A stretch of DNA of 64,000 bases from Rothia sp. P100 (GTDB lineage Bacteria > Actinomycetota > Actinomycetes > Actinomycetales > Micrococcaceae), in NCBI RefSeq assembly GCF_023712425.1, contig NZ_JAMAYG010000002.1:372001-436000 (forward strand), written 5' to 3'. Below are positions 1-8,480 of the stretch, piece after piece; within the stretch, counting starts at the first letter, position 1, and each line of letters starts with the position of its first letter. The notes under the pieces are model-generated. The model searched no databases. It saw only the letters and a program-made list of their open reading frames with translations, and was not told the origin of the DNA. A program made the position numbers and the translations under genes.

Positions 1-822
1 AGCGTAAGAATCAACCTTTTTCAGCCCCTCAGAAGAGTTGGAAAGCCTAATTTCTTTACTCTTAGGGCTATATTCAAGCGTGTGAGTGACCCCGCTGACC
101 GTCATCTGCAGGCGCAGAGTGTCCGAATCATTCGAGGCGCGGCCCATCATAACCAGAATAGGGTGACGGCGTGCCCTAGTGGTGATGCGCAGTGTCATAT
201 CTGCGCTATTTAACCCATAGTTCCCCACCCCGACACCATAGCCAATTCCAGCATCAGATTTCTCTCCCACTGAATCCCACATGCCGCCCTGCATACCATT
301 ATGGTAAATCGCATTAGTATTCACCGGGGGTAGCACCCCCAGCCCGCACTCTTCCAAAGCCCGCATGACTTGGAAATGAGAGCGCGCATAAGAATTACCG
401 AAAACCAGGGGTGGCAAGGAAACGATTCGCTCAAGGGTATCACCCAACCCATCTGTAATCGGTACGGTGATTATGCCAGTGGTTAGGTCAGTGCTGGGCG
501 TCTTTAGGTAGCCTGTGAAGCGGCGGAAAGTTTTCCCGCCGACCTCAGCATCAATTACCACACGATCCCCCGCCGTAGGTGGCCACCCATCATTACGGCG
601 TACCGGTAGAGGCTGATGTGATGTAACCGCCTGAATGGGAGCGAAAGTGATAGACCCAGTTCGTGAACGCACCTCAGCACCGGCATTCACTAGATTAGCA
701 GGCAGACCCCCGCTAGATTCAATAGCCCAGGACGCCGAGGTATGCAAACGCTCGATACCATTGATATAAACGCGTAGGCGGGTCTCAATGACAGGACCAG
801 GTTCGTAGGGTAGTTGCTGCAT
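1..822 (-). CDS. phage minor tail protein, 3' end cut by window edge
   Basis: An open frame runs from an ATG at 822 to the window's left edge without a stop (274 codons seen), so the C-terminus is missing. The start overlaps the stop of the upstream tail gene (TAATG), which indicates translational coupling in the late operon. It follows the tape measure gene and one other tail gene, the place where actinophages encode baseplate or tail-tip proteins. The visible part is rich in beta-type segments and glycine (for example YGVGVGNYGLN near residue 200). No catalytic motif was recognised. The tail role is inferred from position. Confidence 0.7.
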   Translation of the reverse strand, partial: MQQLPYEPGPVIETRLRVYINGIERLHTSASWAIESSGGLPANLVNAGAEVRSRTGSITFAPIQAVTSHQPLPVRRNDGWPPTAGDRVVIDAEVGGKTFRRFTGYLKTPSTDLTTGIITVPITDGLGDTLERIVSLPPLVFGNSYARSHFQVMRALEECGLGVLPPVNTNAIYHNGMQGGMWDSVGEKSDAGIGYGVGVGNYGLNSADMTLRITTRARRHPILVMMGRASNDSDTLRLQMTVSGVTHTLEYSPKSKEIRLSNSSEGLKKVDSYA

Positions 823-1598
823 TAGCCCACCTCCTTGATGGTTAGAGTCATTTCCCGCCAGAAATCGCGGCTGTAAAGCTCAAAATTATGGAAGCTAGAA
901 GATCCGTCTAATAGAATCACCGAATCAGCCCCGCCACCCACATCCCAAGGACTAGGCCGCTCAGCCCACACCACCTGGGGACAAGCCAGCTGGTTAAAAC
1001 CCTGGGCACTAATCGTGATGGTGCGGGCGGTAGCCGGCATGGAGGGAATGAAAGCATGAATACGCTGCATCAAATCACCGGCAGCCCTTACAGACTTCGC
1101 CCCGCCGGCATTCGCACCGGTTACCGTTCGCGGCTGAATAATAAGCTCAGTAGCCCCCGAAGCATCCACAGAAACCGTCACCGGCGCCCCAGGGAGCACC
1201 GGAACCTTATCGGCAAGCACCGTCAAACCCCCACCAACCAGCGAAGCCGGAGAATGCCCACCGTCAGCCGTGGCCACCGCGCCACCATTACTAACCCCGG
1301 AGAGTAAAGACTGCGCCGGGGTCAAGGCATTAGTCAAAGATGCCGCTTCAGAGATGAAGTGGAAAGGCCCAGGCCCATAGGCACCATACAGAAAAGAGCG
1401 GATTACCGCCGAATCTGCATTTGTGCCATCCAACTCCACCGACCACTCACGATTGCGAGTAGCCGGTGGAGAGGTCACAAACGCCCAGGACTTCGCCGCG
1501 GCCTGCTGAATCGAGTACCGAGTCGGTATGCCCTCCTTGAGGCTGACCGGCCAGAGAAATTCATGCATTTTGGCAGGTGTGCCAATCCAACCTGTCAT
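822..1598 (-). CDS. phage minor tail protein (distal-tail-like)
   Basis: A 258-residue protein directly downstream of the tape measure gene, whose stop it overlaps by one base (shared base 1598). In siphoviruses this slot usually encodes the distal tail protein that joins tail tube and baseplate. The N-terminal half (IGTPAKMHEFLWPVSL, then REWSVELDG) resembles the start of actinophage minor tail proteins, and a glycine/alanine-rich stretch near residues 95-125 looks like a linker before a C-terminal beta-rich, carbohydrate-binding-like region. The function is inferred from gene order and general character, not from a diagnostic motif. Confidence 0.65.
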   Translation of the reverse strand: MTGWIGTPAKMHEFLWPVSLKEGIPTRYSIQQAAAKSWAFVTSPPATRNREWSVELDGTNADSAVIRSFLYGAYGPGPFHFISEAASLTNALTPAQSLLSGVSNGGAVATADGGHSPASLVGGGLTVLADKVPVLPGAPVTVSVDASGATELIIQPRTVTGANAGGAKSVRAAGDLMQRIHAFIPSMPATARTITISAQGFNQLACPQVVWAERPSPWDVGGGADSVILLDGSSSFHNFELYSRDFWREMTLTIKEVG

Positions 1599-4500
1599 TA
1601 GACCAACCTTTCTGCGCGGCGCTTCATCATCATGAAGCTACGCGGATCTACTTCTTCCAGACGATTCAGAACTTCAGCAAGAGACGCGAGCGCGTTACCG
1701 TTGTCGTAGCTGGATGCGGTGTTCATTCCACCCGTGCCTGTTGCCGTTGTGGCTGAGTGGTTGATGGGTGGGATGTTGGCGGTGGGGACTGCGACCATGT
1801 TTTCTACGGCGGTTTGTGCTTTGCCGGTCATTTTTTCGATGCCTTGGGCGAAGCCTTCACCGGTGTAGACACCGATTTGGCGGAAGACGCGTGAGGGTGA
1901 TTTGATGCCGAGGAGGTTTTTGGCTCTTTGTTTGACATCGCCTACTACGCCGCCGATTGCGTCAGCGACGCCCCCCGCCATTCCTTTGATGCCGTTGATC
2001 ATGCCGCGGATAATATCTGCTCCCACGTTGTAGAGCATTTGCGCAGCGTTTCCTATGGCGCTCACGATTTTTCCGGGGAGTTCTCGGAAGAACCCGACTA
2101 CTTCTTGGATTTTTTGTGAGACTGCTTGGGCGAGCTGGCTGACCATATCGGTTGCAATTTGTTTGGCGGTGGTGAAGCCGTTGGTGATGAATGTTTTTAT
2201 ATTCTCGATTGCATTTGATACGCCATCCCGTAGTGCGTTGAATGCATTCACCGCCATATCGCGTAGCGAGGTGACTGCGGTGATGGCCATGTCTTTTGCG
2301 GTGTTGAAGCCGTTGACGACGCCGTCTTTGAGTCCGTTGACTGCGTCGATAGCGAATTGCTTGGCGGCTTCGAAACCGGCAGTGATCATGGTTTTGAGGT
2401 TCTCTACGGCTTCGCTTACGCGGGCTTTGATGATTTCCCATGCGGCAGCGATAAGGATAGGTAGGGCTTCCCAGATAGCCTGGGAAGTTGACCTAATTGA
2501 TTCCCAACCGGAGGTCACAAATTCAATAGCGGCCTGGATTCCATTAGCAATGGTGGTTTTTATCCATTCCCATCCAGCGGCAATGAGCTGGGGAATCGCT
2601 TCCCAGGTGGCTCTCGCTGTTTCGGTGATGAATGCCCATCCCTCAACGAAGAAGGTTTTGATGTTTTCAATACCTTCAGTAACGGTTTGGACGAGCCAGG
2701 TGATGCCCAGAATCATGCCCGCTAGGACGAGGGCCATGCCATTCACTACAAGGTCATAGAGTGTCTGTGGTAGGTCTATGAAGAACTGGACCACAGCTGC
2801 TATACCTGCGCTGACGGCCTCGGTGATGAAGGTCCATGCTAGCTGGATTGCTAGCCCGATGTTTTCCCAAGTGGTGGTCACGAACGCGACTAGCGCGGCC
2901 CAGCCATTAGTGAAGAAATCAGAAACAGCCTGGATTCCAGTTTGGACGAAGAGAACGATGTTCTCCCACGCTGTTTGGATAGCTAGGCCGATGTTCTCCC
3001 AAGTGGTAGTCACGAACTCGACTAGCGCGGCCCAGCCATTAGTGAAGAAATCAGAAACAGCCTGAAGGCCGGTGCTGATTGCTTGCACAATCCATTCCCA
3101 GGCGGCGGTAATAGCTTCGACGATGGCATTCCAGGTGCTGACCGTCCACTCTTTGATTGTGTCCCAGTTAGCGACGATGGCGACTACCAGCGCGATGACA
3201 GCGGCCACGATGGCAATACCGGCAGCAATCCACCCAGCCGCCACAGCGGCGGTAACGCTCAGAACAGCTGCAAGAGCAGTAACGATTGGCGCTAGCGCTG
3301 ATACAACCGGTGCAACTGCTGTAACAATTCCAATGAAAGCAGCGATGAACAACCCGACCGCTGCAACAACAATCAAAATGGTTGCGCTAAGCCCAGGAAA
3401 TTGCTCCATGAATCCAGCTACCCACGTAATTACGTTCTGGATAATCGGAATCAGAAACTCAAGAGCCCCGCTGAGCTTACTAGTCAGAGCCGTGATGACT
3501 GGCTCCATAGCCTGCACCAGCTGAGTAAAAGCAGGTGCCAACCCTGAAATAATCTGAGCGATAACCGGTGCTAGCTGAGAAACCACCTGACCAATGGCCG
3601 AGGCGAGCGCTCCAAACACTGGCCCGAGTTCCGTGAAAGCGGGGGCTAGTGCATCTACGGCTACCAGAATTCCTGCGAAGAGGGCTTTGATGCCTGCTCC
3701 AAATGCTGGATTTGAGAGTGCGCTGGATATTCCGCCCAGTGCTATGCTGACGGTTTTACCGGCAGTTTCCATCGCGTATGCGATAGTGGGGGCTAGGGCC
3801 TCGAATGCTCCGCCTATTGCTTTGATGCCTGGCATTAGTGCAGAGGTGCCAGCTGCTGCACCGGCGAAAAAGGTAGTTAGGGCGCCTTGGAAGGCTGGCC
3901 CTTTCATCACTTCGTTGATGGCCTGAAGATTATCGGCCAGAGCTTTTAGGCCGCCGCCACCAGCTGCATTAGCTGCACGGGCGATGCTGGCGAAAATGCC
4001 CCCCACTGCGCCTAGTGCTGAGCCTAGATATTTGAGTTGCTGGAGTCCGCTATCAATCCAGGCGAAGATTTGACCAGAATCAGTGTTCTTATTAATCCAT
4101 GCCTCAAAAGAGTAGGACATCTCGTTGAAAGCACTAGCCAAACCAGGCAGGTAAGCAGAACCAACACCGGCCAGGCGGACCATGGCAGCGGTGAATGAGC
4201 CGAAGCCGTCTCCCGCGATGTTGATGGAGTCGCGTAGGTTTTGCAGTGCTCCGTCTAGTACCTTGAGAGACGTCTCTTCGGCTGCGGCGTTGGATACTGC
4301 GGCGAAAACTCCACCTAGTTCTGATCCTATTTCGGTGAGCCGTTGTGAGAGTACGGGCAGAACGCTTTGGACTAGGTTTTGCAGAGGCTCTGCAGCGCGT
4401 TCCCAGAAAGCTCCAGAGATGGAGTCTTGAATGGCTGAGAAGTCTTCCTTGAAATGCCCCAGGTAGGTGCCTGCATCTTTGAGCGCTGCGACCATGACGC

Positions 4501-5116
4501 CTACACCTACGCCTACACCAGCGAAAATACCCGGTAATGCTAGGGCTGCTGGTGCCATCGCGGCGAGAGATGACCCCAAAGTGAAGAGGCCGCCAGCGGC
4601 TGAACCAGCTACTGCCAGAAGAGAAGTCAGCGCGGTGCCCATAGTTGCTGTGCGCATAGCTATGGTGTCGAAGTTGGTGAAGAGATCTTTGATTCCTGTA
4701 CCGAATTTCTTCAGCACGTTGCCGCCGGCGAGCGCCATGAGAGCGGTGTTAGCGGCAGTTAGCCCTGTGAGATTTACTCGGATGTTAGCAATGCGGTCTC
4801 GGGCTAGACGCATCAAGGAGGCATTCGCGGCTCCTGTGTCAGCGTCGGCGTTGACGGTTACATCCAAGTCTTCTTTGAGTTCTTGCAGTTTGTCTTTTGC
4901 ATGGCGGATGTCAGCTTCAGCGTTGAGATGGATGACCTCATTGAGTGCTTTAAGAGTGGCCCGCATTTTGGCCAGGGAGGCGCGGTCGAGTTCGACTTCG
5001 ACGTTTACTTTTCCCTTGACCTTGTTCTCGATGCGTTCGAGGGAGGTTTTGAGTTCGCTACGGAGTTTTGAGGTGTCTGGAAATACTCGTATCGAGATTT
5101 TGCCGACAGTTGACAC
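1598..5116 (-). CDS. phage tail tape measure protein
   Basis: At 1172 residues this is the longest gene of the prophage and lies directly after the tail chaperones, as tape measure genes do. It sets tail length and is probably packed in the tail tube. A coiled-coil N-terminus (residues 1-120) is followed by long hydrophobic alanine/glycine/isoleucine-rich stretches (about 130-230 and 570-680). Tryptophan-rich repeats follow (WENIGLAIQ, FFTNGWAALV), and the C-terminus has the common LLGIKSPSRVFRQIG motif. The start is GTG, with AGGAG eight bases upstream. At the usual 1.5 angstrom per residue the tail would be near 175 nm. A 132-bp DNA repeat lies inside the gene. Confidence 0.93.
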   Translation of the reverse strand: MSTVGKISIRVFPDTSKLRSELKTSLERIENKVKGKVNVEVELDRASLAKMRATLKALNEVIHLNAEADIRHAKDKLQELKEDLDVTVNADADTGAANASLMRLARDRIANIRVNLTGLTAANTALMALAGGNVLKKFGTGIKDLFTNFDTIAMRTATMGTALTSLLAVAGSAAGGLFTLGSSLAAMAPAALALPGIFAGVGVGVGVMVAALKDAGTYLGHFKEDFSAIQDSISGAFWERAAEPLQNLVQSVLPVLSQRLTEIGSELGGVFAAVSNAAAEETSLKVLDGALQNLRDSINIAGDGFGSFTAAMVRLAGVGSAYLPGLASAFNEMSYSFEAWINKNTDSGQIFAWIDSGLQQLKYLGSALGAVGGIFASIARAANAAGGGGLKALADNLQAINEVMKGPAFQGALTTFFAGAAAGTSALMPGIKAIGGAFEALAPTIAYAMETAGKTVSIALGGISSALSNPAFGAGIKALFAGILVAVDALAPAFTELGPVFGALASAIGQVVSQLAPVIAQIISGLAPAFTQLVQAMEPVITALTSKLSGALEFLIPIIQNVITWVAGFMEQFPGLSATILIVVAAVGLFIAAFIGIVTAVAPVVSALAPIVTALAAVLSVTAAVAAGWIAAGIAIVAAVIALVVAIVANWDTIKEWTVSTWNAIVEAITAAWEWIVQAISTGLQAVSDFFTNGWAALVEFVTTTWENIGLAIQTAWENIVLFVQTGIQAVSDFFTNGWAALVAFVTTTWENIGLAIQLAWTFITEAVSAGIAAVVQFFIDLPQTLYDLVVNGMALVLAGMILGITWLVQTVTEGIENIKTFFVEGWAFITETARATWEAIPQLIAAGWEWIKTTIANGIQAAIEFVTSGWESIRSTSQAIWEALPILIAAAWEIIKARVSEAVENLKTMITAGFEAAKQFAIDAVNGLKDGVVNGFNTAKDMAITAVTSLRDMAVNAFNALRDGVSNAIENIKTFITNGFTTAKQIATDMVSQLAQAVSQKIQEVVGFFRELPGKIVSAIGNAAQMLYNVGADIIRGMINGIKGMAGGVADAIGGVVGDVKQRAKNLLGIKSPSRVFRQIGVYTGEGFAQGIEKMTGKAQTAVENMVAVPTANIPPINHSATTATGTGGMNTASSYDNGNALASLAEVLNRLEEVDPRSFMMMKRRAERLV
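2846..3069 (-). repeat. 132-bp tandem direct repeat within the tape measure gene
   Basis: The segment from about 2846 to 2937 recurs at about 2978-3069 with few mismatches (offset 132 bp, 44 codons). Both copies encode the WENIGLAIQ plus VSDFFTNGWAALV(E/A)FVTTT unit. Because the offset is a multiple of three, gain or loss of a copy would change tape measure length in frame. Confidence 0.8.
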
Positions 5117-5132
5117 AGGTGGCGCTCCTTAA

Positions 5133-5160
5133 ATAGAAAAGGAGCACCACCTGGTGCTCC
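5133..5160 (-). terminator. intrinsic terminator or attenuator between tail chaperone and tape measure genes
   Basis: On the minus strand an 8-bp perfect stem (GGAGCACC / GGTGCTCC) with a 4-base loop is followed at once by TTTT. It lies 8 bases after the chaperone stop and just before the tape measure start, so it could lower late transcription into the tape measure and minor tail genes. Confidence 0.6.
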
Positions 5161-5167
5161 GCAGCAT

Positions 5168-5904
5168 TTACACATCGTCGGGGAAGAGTCTTCCGAGATG
5201 CATATTTCGGACGCCATTATGGCGGTCGAATTCCTCTTTGCGTTTGGGTTTGATGACCTTTGGTCGGGGGACGGTCTCGGTGGGGCGTAGCTTCTTTCCC
5301 TTGTTGCGGGCTGAGAGGCCGTCAACGAGGTTTGCTAGGAGATACGCTTCGAGGGTCCACCCGAAGTGGGTGTCAGTGCCAAGTTGCTTTGCTCTCCAGA
5401 GGGAATTAGCTTCGTAGCGAAGCCTTTCCATGAGGGCGGTGATGTGGTCGGTAGATGGTGCCCACCAAATTTCTGTGAGGGGATTGAGGTTGTAGAGGGC
5501 GATGAAGTCTCCTACTGCCTCGGGGCTCTCCTCAAAGAATTCGGCTAGCTTAGACCTTTTGACATTTCACCGACGTAGGCCATGATGAGTTCGAGGGAGG
5601 GCTTGAGGTTATTCATGCGAGTGAACTCTTCGAAACCTGCCTTATCTGCGATGAAGTTGCCTTCTCGGACGGCGCGGAAGATGGAGCCGATTTCCTTGAT
5701 TTCCATATCGCCGTCGTTTTCGATGATGGGTTCAAGGGCAGCGAGTAGGCCGATGCCATCTTCAATGCGGATTTCGCTCAAGGGGATGAGCAGCTCGTGG
5801 CCCTCGATGGAGGTGAAAGGTACTTCTGCTGCTTTGTAATCGGCGGGCATTTTTGCGCCTGCTGCTTTGGCCTTTGCCTTGGTGGAAGTGTTCTTCTTGG
5901 TCAT
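5168..5904 (-). CDS. tail assembly chaperone GT, -1 frameshift fusion
   Basis: The downstream frame (5168-5566) has no convincing start of its own: it is open from just after a TGA at 5569-5567 and overlaps the end of the upstream chaperone. Reading gene G to Lys codon AAA (5559-5557) and slipping back one base gives AGG TCT AAG and then an open frame to the stop at 5168. The predicted fusion is about 245 residues (116 from G plus 129). The relative frame is exactly -1, as in lambda gpG/gpGT and most siphoviruses. The junction sequence TCAAAAGG allows P-site re-pairing on AAA but is not a perfect X XXY YYZ heptamer. The T part (LAEFFEESPEAVGDF, ITALMERLRYEANSLWRAKQLGTD) fits chaperone T domains that contact the tape measure protein. 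Confidence 0.82.
5545..5904 (-). CDS. tail assembly chaperone G (unshifted product)
   Basis: A 119-residue protein starting at the ATG at 5904, with AGGAGA six bases upstream. An in-frame ATG further up at 5979 lies inside an inverted repeat and is not preferred. The N-terminus is lysine/alanine-rich (MTKKNTSTKAKAKAAG), and the rest is an acidic helical domain (IPLSEIRIEDGIGLLAALEPI, FTRMNNLKPSLELIMAYVGEM). Position between major tail protein and tape measure identifies it as the shorter tail chaperone, which coats the tape measure during tail assembly and is absent from the virion. Its last codons carry the predicted slip site for the longer GT product. Confidence 0.85.
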   Translation of the reverse strand: MTKKNTSTKAKAKAAGAKMPADYKAAEVPFTSIEGHELLIPLSEIRIEDGIGLLAALEPIIENDGDMEIKEIGSIFRAVREGNFIADKAGFEEFTRMNNLKPSLELIMAYVGEMSKGLS

Positions 5905-5954
5905 AGTGGGTCTCCTAAAGTAGATGATTTTGTGGGTCTCAAGGTGAGGGGTGA

Positions 5955-6001
5955 CCCTTCCCCGTCTTCTGAGACCCACTCAGAGATAAGACGGGGAAGG
6001 G
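5955..6001. other. long perfect inverted repeat between major tail and chaperone genes
   Basis: Two 14-base arms (CCCTTCCCCGTCTT at 5955-5968 and its complement at 5988-6001) enclose a 19-base loop that contains a smaller CTGAG/CTCAG stem. There is no T-run on the minus strand, so it is more likely an mRNA-stabilising or processing hairpin at the 3' end of the highly expressed major tail message than an intrinsic terminator. Confidence 0.65.
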
Positions 6002-6010
6002 AGTTATTGG

Positions 6011-6604
6011 TTAGCCGGCAGGGGTGACCGCTGGTGCCTTCTTGCGAGGCTCAAAGTCAGCTTTGATGCGATTCTGAGAATCAGCGCTGATGGCTACAGA
6101 AACCGGGACTTCCTTGAAATTTTCAAGGTCGGTTTTAGCGAATCCCGAGAGTAGAGAAACTTTGTAGAGCCCTAGCCCTGAAATCCATTCGCCGTCCTCT
6201 TCTACGATGAGCATCATGCATTCCTTGGCGTAGGAATCAGACTTGGTGATGAATGCCTTCTTAGCTTCATCCCACTCACCGCCGCCAACGGTCGCTTCAA
6301 AGAACTCCTTATTACGCACTACTGCGTTGAAGGTGCCGGTGTAAGTGCGATCGGCGCGTTGATTACGCTGGCCCTTACGGTCGAAAGTGCGGCGTGAAGT
6401 AACCTCGCCGCCTTCGACCTCAAACTCAGGTAGATTCTCAGCAGAAGTATCACCGAACCACTTAAAAGCGCCGTAGGTCGATTCCTGACCAAAAACGAAC
6501 TTGGAAAGGTCAGGGAATTCGCTATCTAGCGGAGCCAGCAGAATGTGCCCCACATCAGTCAGGGTGAGGTCTTCGGTTGCATCCTTAAGAGACACATTTT
6601 CCAT
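6011..6604 (-). CDS. phage major tail (tube) protein
   Basis: A 197-residue protein between the tail terminator and the tail chaperones, the fixed position of the tail tube subunit. The sequence (LTLTDVGHILLAPLDSEFPD at the N-terminus, TYTGTFNAVVRNKEFFEATVGGG in the middle, PVSVAISADSQNRIKADFEP at the end) has the alternating beta pattern expected of the tube fold. The C-terminus is a short lysine/alanine/proline tail. The ATG at 6604 has AAAGGAG upstream. The following 14+14 base hairpin is consistent with a strongly expressed structural gene. Confidence 0.85.
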   Translation of the reverse strand: MENVSLKDATEDLTLTDVGHILLAPLDSEFPDLSKFVFGQESTYGAFKWFGDTSAENLPEFEVEGGEVTSRRTFDRKGQRNQRADRTYTGTFNAVVRNKEFFEATVGGGEWDEAKKAFITKSDSYAKECMMLIVEEDGEWISGLGLYKVSLLSGFAKTDLENFKEVPVSVAISADSQNRIKADFEPRKKAPAVTPAG

Positions 6605-6678
6605 AGGAAAACTCCTTTAAATGAAAAAGGCCCCGCCACAGATGGAGGGCCAGGAAATAATTTATTAAGGCTCAAGCT

Positions 6679-7074
6679 CTACTTGCGCATAAAGCATTGA
6701 ACAGCGGCGGTGTATTGAAAGAGATCGCCAGCAGCAAGCTCAGAACTAGACAGGAACGGCGCCTGCACCTCAACCAACCTGCTCACCCATCCCCACTTAG
6801 TCACCCGATTCTTTGACTCCCAAAGCGCCGAATAAGCAGAATCAGCGAGCGTGAAAGCCACTTCGTCATCTTCAGCTATGGCGCTGATGGTCACCGTGGC
6901 CACCGCCCCATGGCCTGGGTTACGGTGGTTCTGGATCATCAGTGGAGCTGAGGCTTCGATGATGAGTGCTGGTAGTCGTGTAGCGATATCGGATGGTGGT
7001 GAGGTGGTGACGAAGGCGTCTTGGTCTTTGAGCAGGTCGTAGAAGAGGTTCAGGGTGTTGAATGATTTACTCAT
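6679..7074 (-). CDS. tail terminator protein
   Basis: A 131-residue protein starting at the ATG at 7074 (AAAGGGAGA upstream). A longer frame to 7137 would begin inside the upstream gene and lacks a site. The sequence MSKSFNTLNLFYDLLKDQDA followed by a beta-rich middle (VATVTISAIAEDDEVAFTLADSAYSAL) and a C-terminal QYTAAVQCF strand matches the character of tail terminators that cap the tube and join it to the head. The call rests mainly on its place just upstream of the major tail protein. Confidence 0.65.
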   Translation of the reverse strand: MSKSFNTLNLFYDLLKDQDAFVTTSPPSDIATRLPALIIEASAPLMIQNHRNPGHGAVATVTISAIAEDDEVAFTLADSAYSALWESKNRVTKWGWVSRLVEVQAPFLSSSELAAGDLFQYTAAVQCFMRK

Positions 7075-7085
7075 GGGTTCTCCCT

Positions 7086-7388
7086 TTACCTGAAGGCGTC
7101 TTTTGCGCGGGTGAAAGCGAAGTGGCCTGGAATCCAATTCCCGGCGCGGCTCATATACCCGAATTCGATGCTCATCGCGCCTTCGTTTTCGGAGTAGATG
7201 AGTCGGTCTCTTACCCCTCGCGGCGTCCTGACGGTTTTCCGCTTGATTGAGTGCACGAAGTCGCCTCGTTCCACTGGGGCGAGGCCTACCACGTAGGATT
7301 CGGCTAAGGCCGCCACTCTGTCCATTTCTGGGTCGTGTGAGGCAGCCTTAGCGAACTCCAGTTCGAGGTTTTGGAAGAGCGTGGACAT
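7086..7388 (-). CDS. HK97 gp10-like / neck protein
   Basis: A 100-residue protein of the connector group. It overlaps the stop of the upstream gene by one base. The pattern of an N-terminal helix, VAGL-type core (VVGLAPVERGDFVHSIKRK) and basic middle followed by FGYMSRAGNWIPGHFAFTRA resembles small neck proteins (DUF5403/HK97 gp10-like) found between head closure and tail terminator proteins in actinophages. Assignment is by synteny plus weak sequence character. Confidence 0.6.
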   Translation of the reverse strand: MSTLFQNLELEFAKAASHDPEMDRVAALAESYVVGLAPVERGDFVHSIKRKTVRTPRGVRDRLIYSENEGAMSIEFGYMSRAGNWIPGHFAFTRAKDAFR

Positions 7389-7744
7389 TACTTCACCGTC
7401 GAGCTTCTTGCTTTCATGAGAATTTTTACGTGACCGGTTCTGGGTGACCTACTGGAGATCAGCCCTTCACCGATTTGTTCGAATTCTCTTCCATCCCAGG
7501 TGATGCGCGAATAGGCCCCGCCTGCCCACGGTTTACCGCCGTGGGCTTGAGGGAAGTATTTGATGCGGTAGACGGTCTCAACCGTTACTCCTACCGCTTC
7601 GCGCTCATCAGTGGAGGCAGGCTTTACATTGCACTGAAACTTCTGGGGCTGACCGAAAGACTGGACGATGGCACCTCGCGGGCCAATGGTCTCAATCCGA
7701 GGTGTGACGGTGACGGTGTGCACGCCCTTGGTGAGGCGGCTCAT
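7388..7744 (-). CDS. phage head closure / head-tail connector protein
   Basis: A 118-residue protein overlapping its upstream neighbour by four bases. A proline/basic N-terminus is followed by a beta-barrel-like stretch (ETVYRIKYFPQAHG, YSRITWDGREFEQIGEGL). Length and position after the adaptor gene and before gp10-like and tail terminator genes fit the head-closure protein (SPP1 gp16-like) that seals the portal after packaging. No catalytic residues are expected. Confidence 0.6.
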   Translation of the reverse strand: MSRLTKGVHTVTVTPRIETIGPRGAIVQSFGQPQKFQCNVKPASTDEREAVGVTVETVYRIKYFPQAHGGKPWAGGAYSRITWDGREFEQIGEGLISSRSPRTGHVKILMKARSSTVK

Positions 7745-8175
7745 CGAACTACTCCGTGCCAGGCGGTGCCTTTAGTCAGTGATGCGGCGCGGGGCAGCAT
7801 GTTTGCTGAGGCTGAGGGGCCGCACCCCAGAAGAGCGAGGTCTTTGTCAGGAAACCAGAGGTTACCCGCCTTGGTGAGCGGGTCAACGGTGTAGGAGTAA
7901 CCGTCTTCGGATTCTGATTTGAGACCTACTTCTTCGGGGTGCATGCGCGCCACGCGGGCAACTGCTTCCACCACGATATCTTTTGCTATCTCGCGCAGAT
8001 GCGGGTTGTTAGCTAGGCGATTTCGTAGGGTGGGGCAGGTTGCCAGCAGGCGGCGCTCAGCCTTAGCGATTTGGCCGCTTAGGTAGTCATGGGTGGGGCC
8101 ATCGACGGTGTCGATGGTATCTCTGACTTCCAGTGCTACATCATCTGGCGTTGCCCCAATCAGGGAGTCATTCAT
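7741..8175 (-). CDS. head-tail adaptor (Gp19/Gp15/Gp42-like)
   Basis: A 144-residue protein. The ATG at 8175 lies eight bases after AGGAGG and is preferred over the GTG at 8184. The helical N-terminus, the RNRLANNPHLREIAKDIVVEAVARVAR segment and the later SEDGYSYTVDPL and DLALLG motifs match the phage Gp19/Gp15/Gp42 connector family, which attaches below the portal ring. It follows the capsid cluster and precedes the head closure gene, in agreement with that role. Confidence 0.75.
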   Translation of the reverse strand: MNDSLIGATPDDVALEVRDTIDTVDGPTHDYLSGQIAKAERRLLATCPTLRNRLANNPHLREIAKDIVVEAVARVARMHPEEVGLKSESEDGYSYTVDPLTKAGNLWFPDKDLALLGCGPSASANMLPRAASLTKGTAWHGVVR

Positions 8176-8190
8176 GGGGCTCACCTCCTG

Positions 8191-8478
8191 TTACTCGTCG
8201 TCGAAGGTTTCAGCGGAGTCCTTGATGGTCTCTGCCTCAGCGGGGTTAGTCGCGTCAGCTGCCGGCTCAACCGGCTCAGTCGCGGCAGGAGCTACCACAA
8301 CCGGCTCAGTCGCGGCAGCCGCTTCTTCGAGCTGTTTAGCCGTGGCAGTCAGCGAACTATCAATGACCTTAGCCAGGTCATTGGGCACCTGGGTGCCTTC
8401 AGCCAGGAAAAGCGGCTCACCGCTCTTCGGGTCACGGACGGTCACCCCGGTCAGTAGGAACTTCTTAGCGGCCGCCAT
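8191..8478 (-). CDS. small alanine/proline-rich protein of the head gene cluster
   Basis: A 95-residue protein between the major capsid and adaptor genes. Its N-terminal 45 residues (FLLTGVTVRDPKSGEPLFLA) look folded. The rest is a low-complexity acidic alanine/proline/threonine tail with a short internal repeat (ATEPV three times), which at DNA level is a near-perfect direct repeat around 8265-8320. Small proteins of this type are common after the capsid gene in actinophages and have no agreed function. Confidence 0.6.
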   Translation of the reverse strand: MAAAKKFLLTGVTVRDPKSGEPLFLAEGTQVPNDLAKVIDSSLTATAKQLEEAAAATEPVVVAPAATEPVEPAADATNPAEAETIKDSAETFDDE

Positions 8479-8480
8479 GA

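Noticed and set aside
1962-3524. Long open frames on both strands inside the tape measure gene
   Set aside because: They are shadows of a repetitive G+C-biased gene; they have no ribosome sites or recognisable protein features.
5168-5431. Tail chaperone T as an independent gene starting at the internal ATG (5431)
   Set aside because: The frame is open upstream to 5566, no ribosome site precedes the ATG, and the -1 phase with gene G fits frameshifting better.
8191-8330. Direct repeats considered as a CRISPR array or operator set
   Set aside because: They are two short copies in coding sequence that produce the ATEPV repeats of a low-complexity tail.
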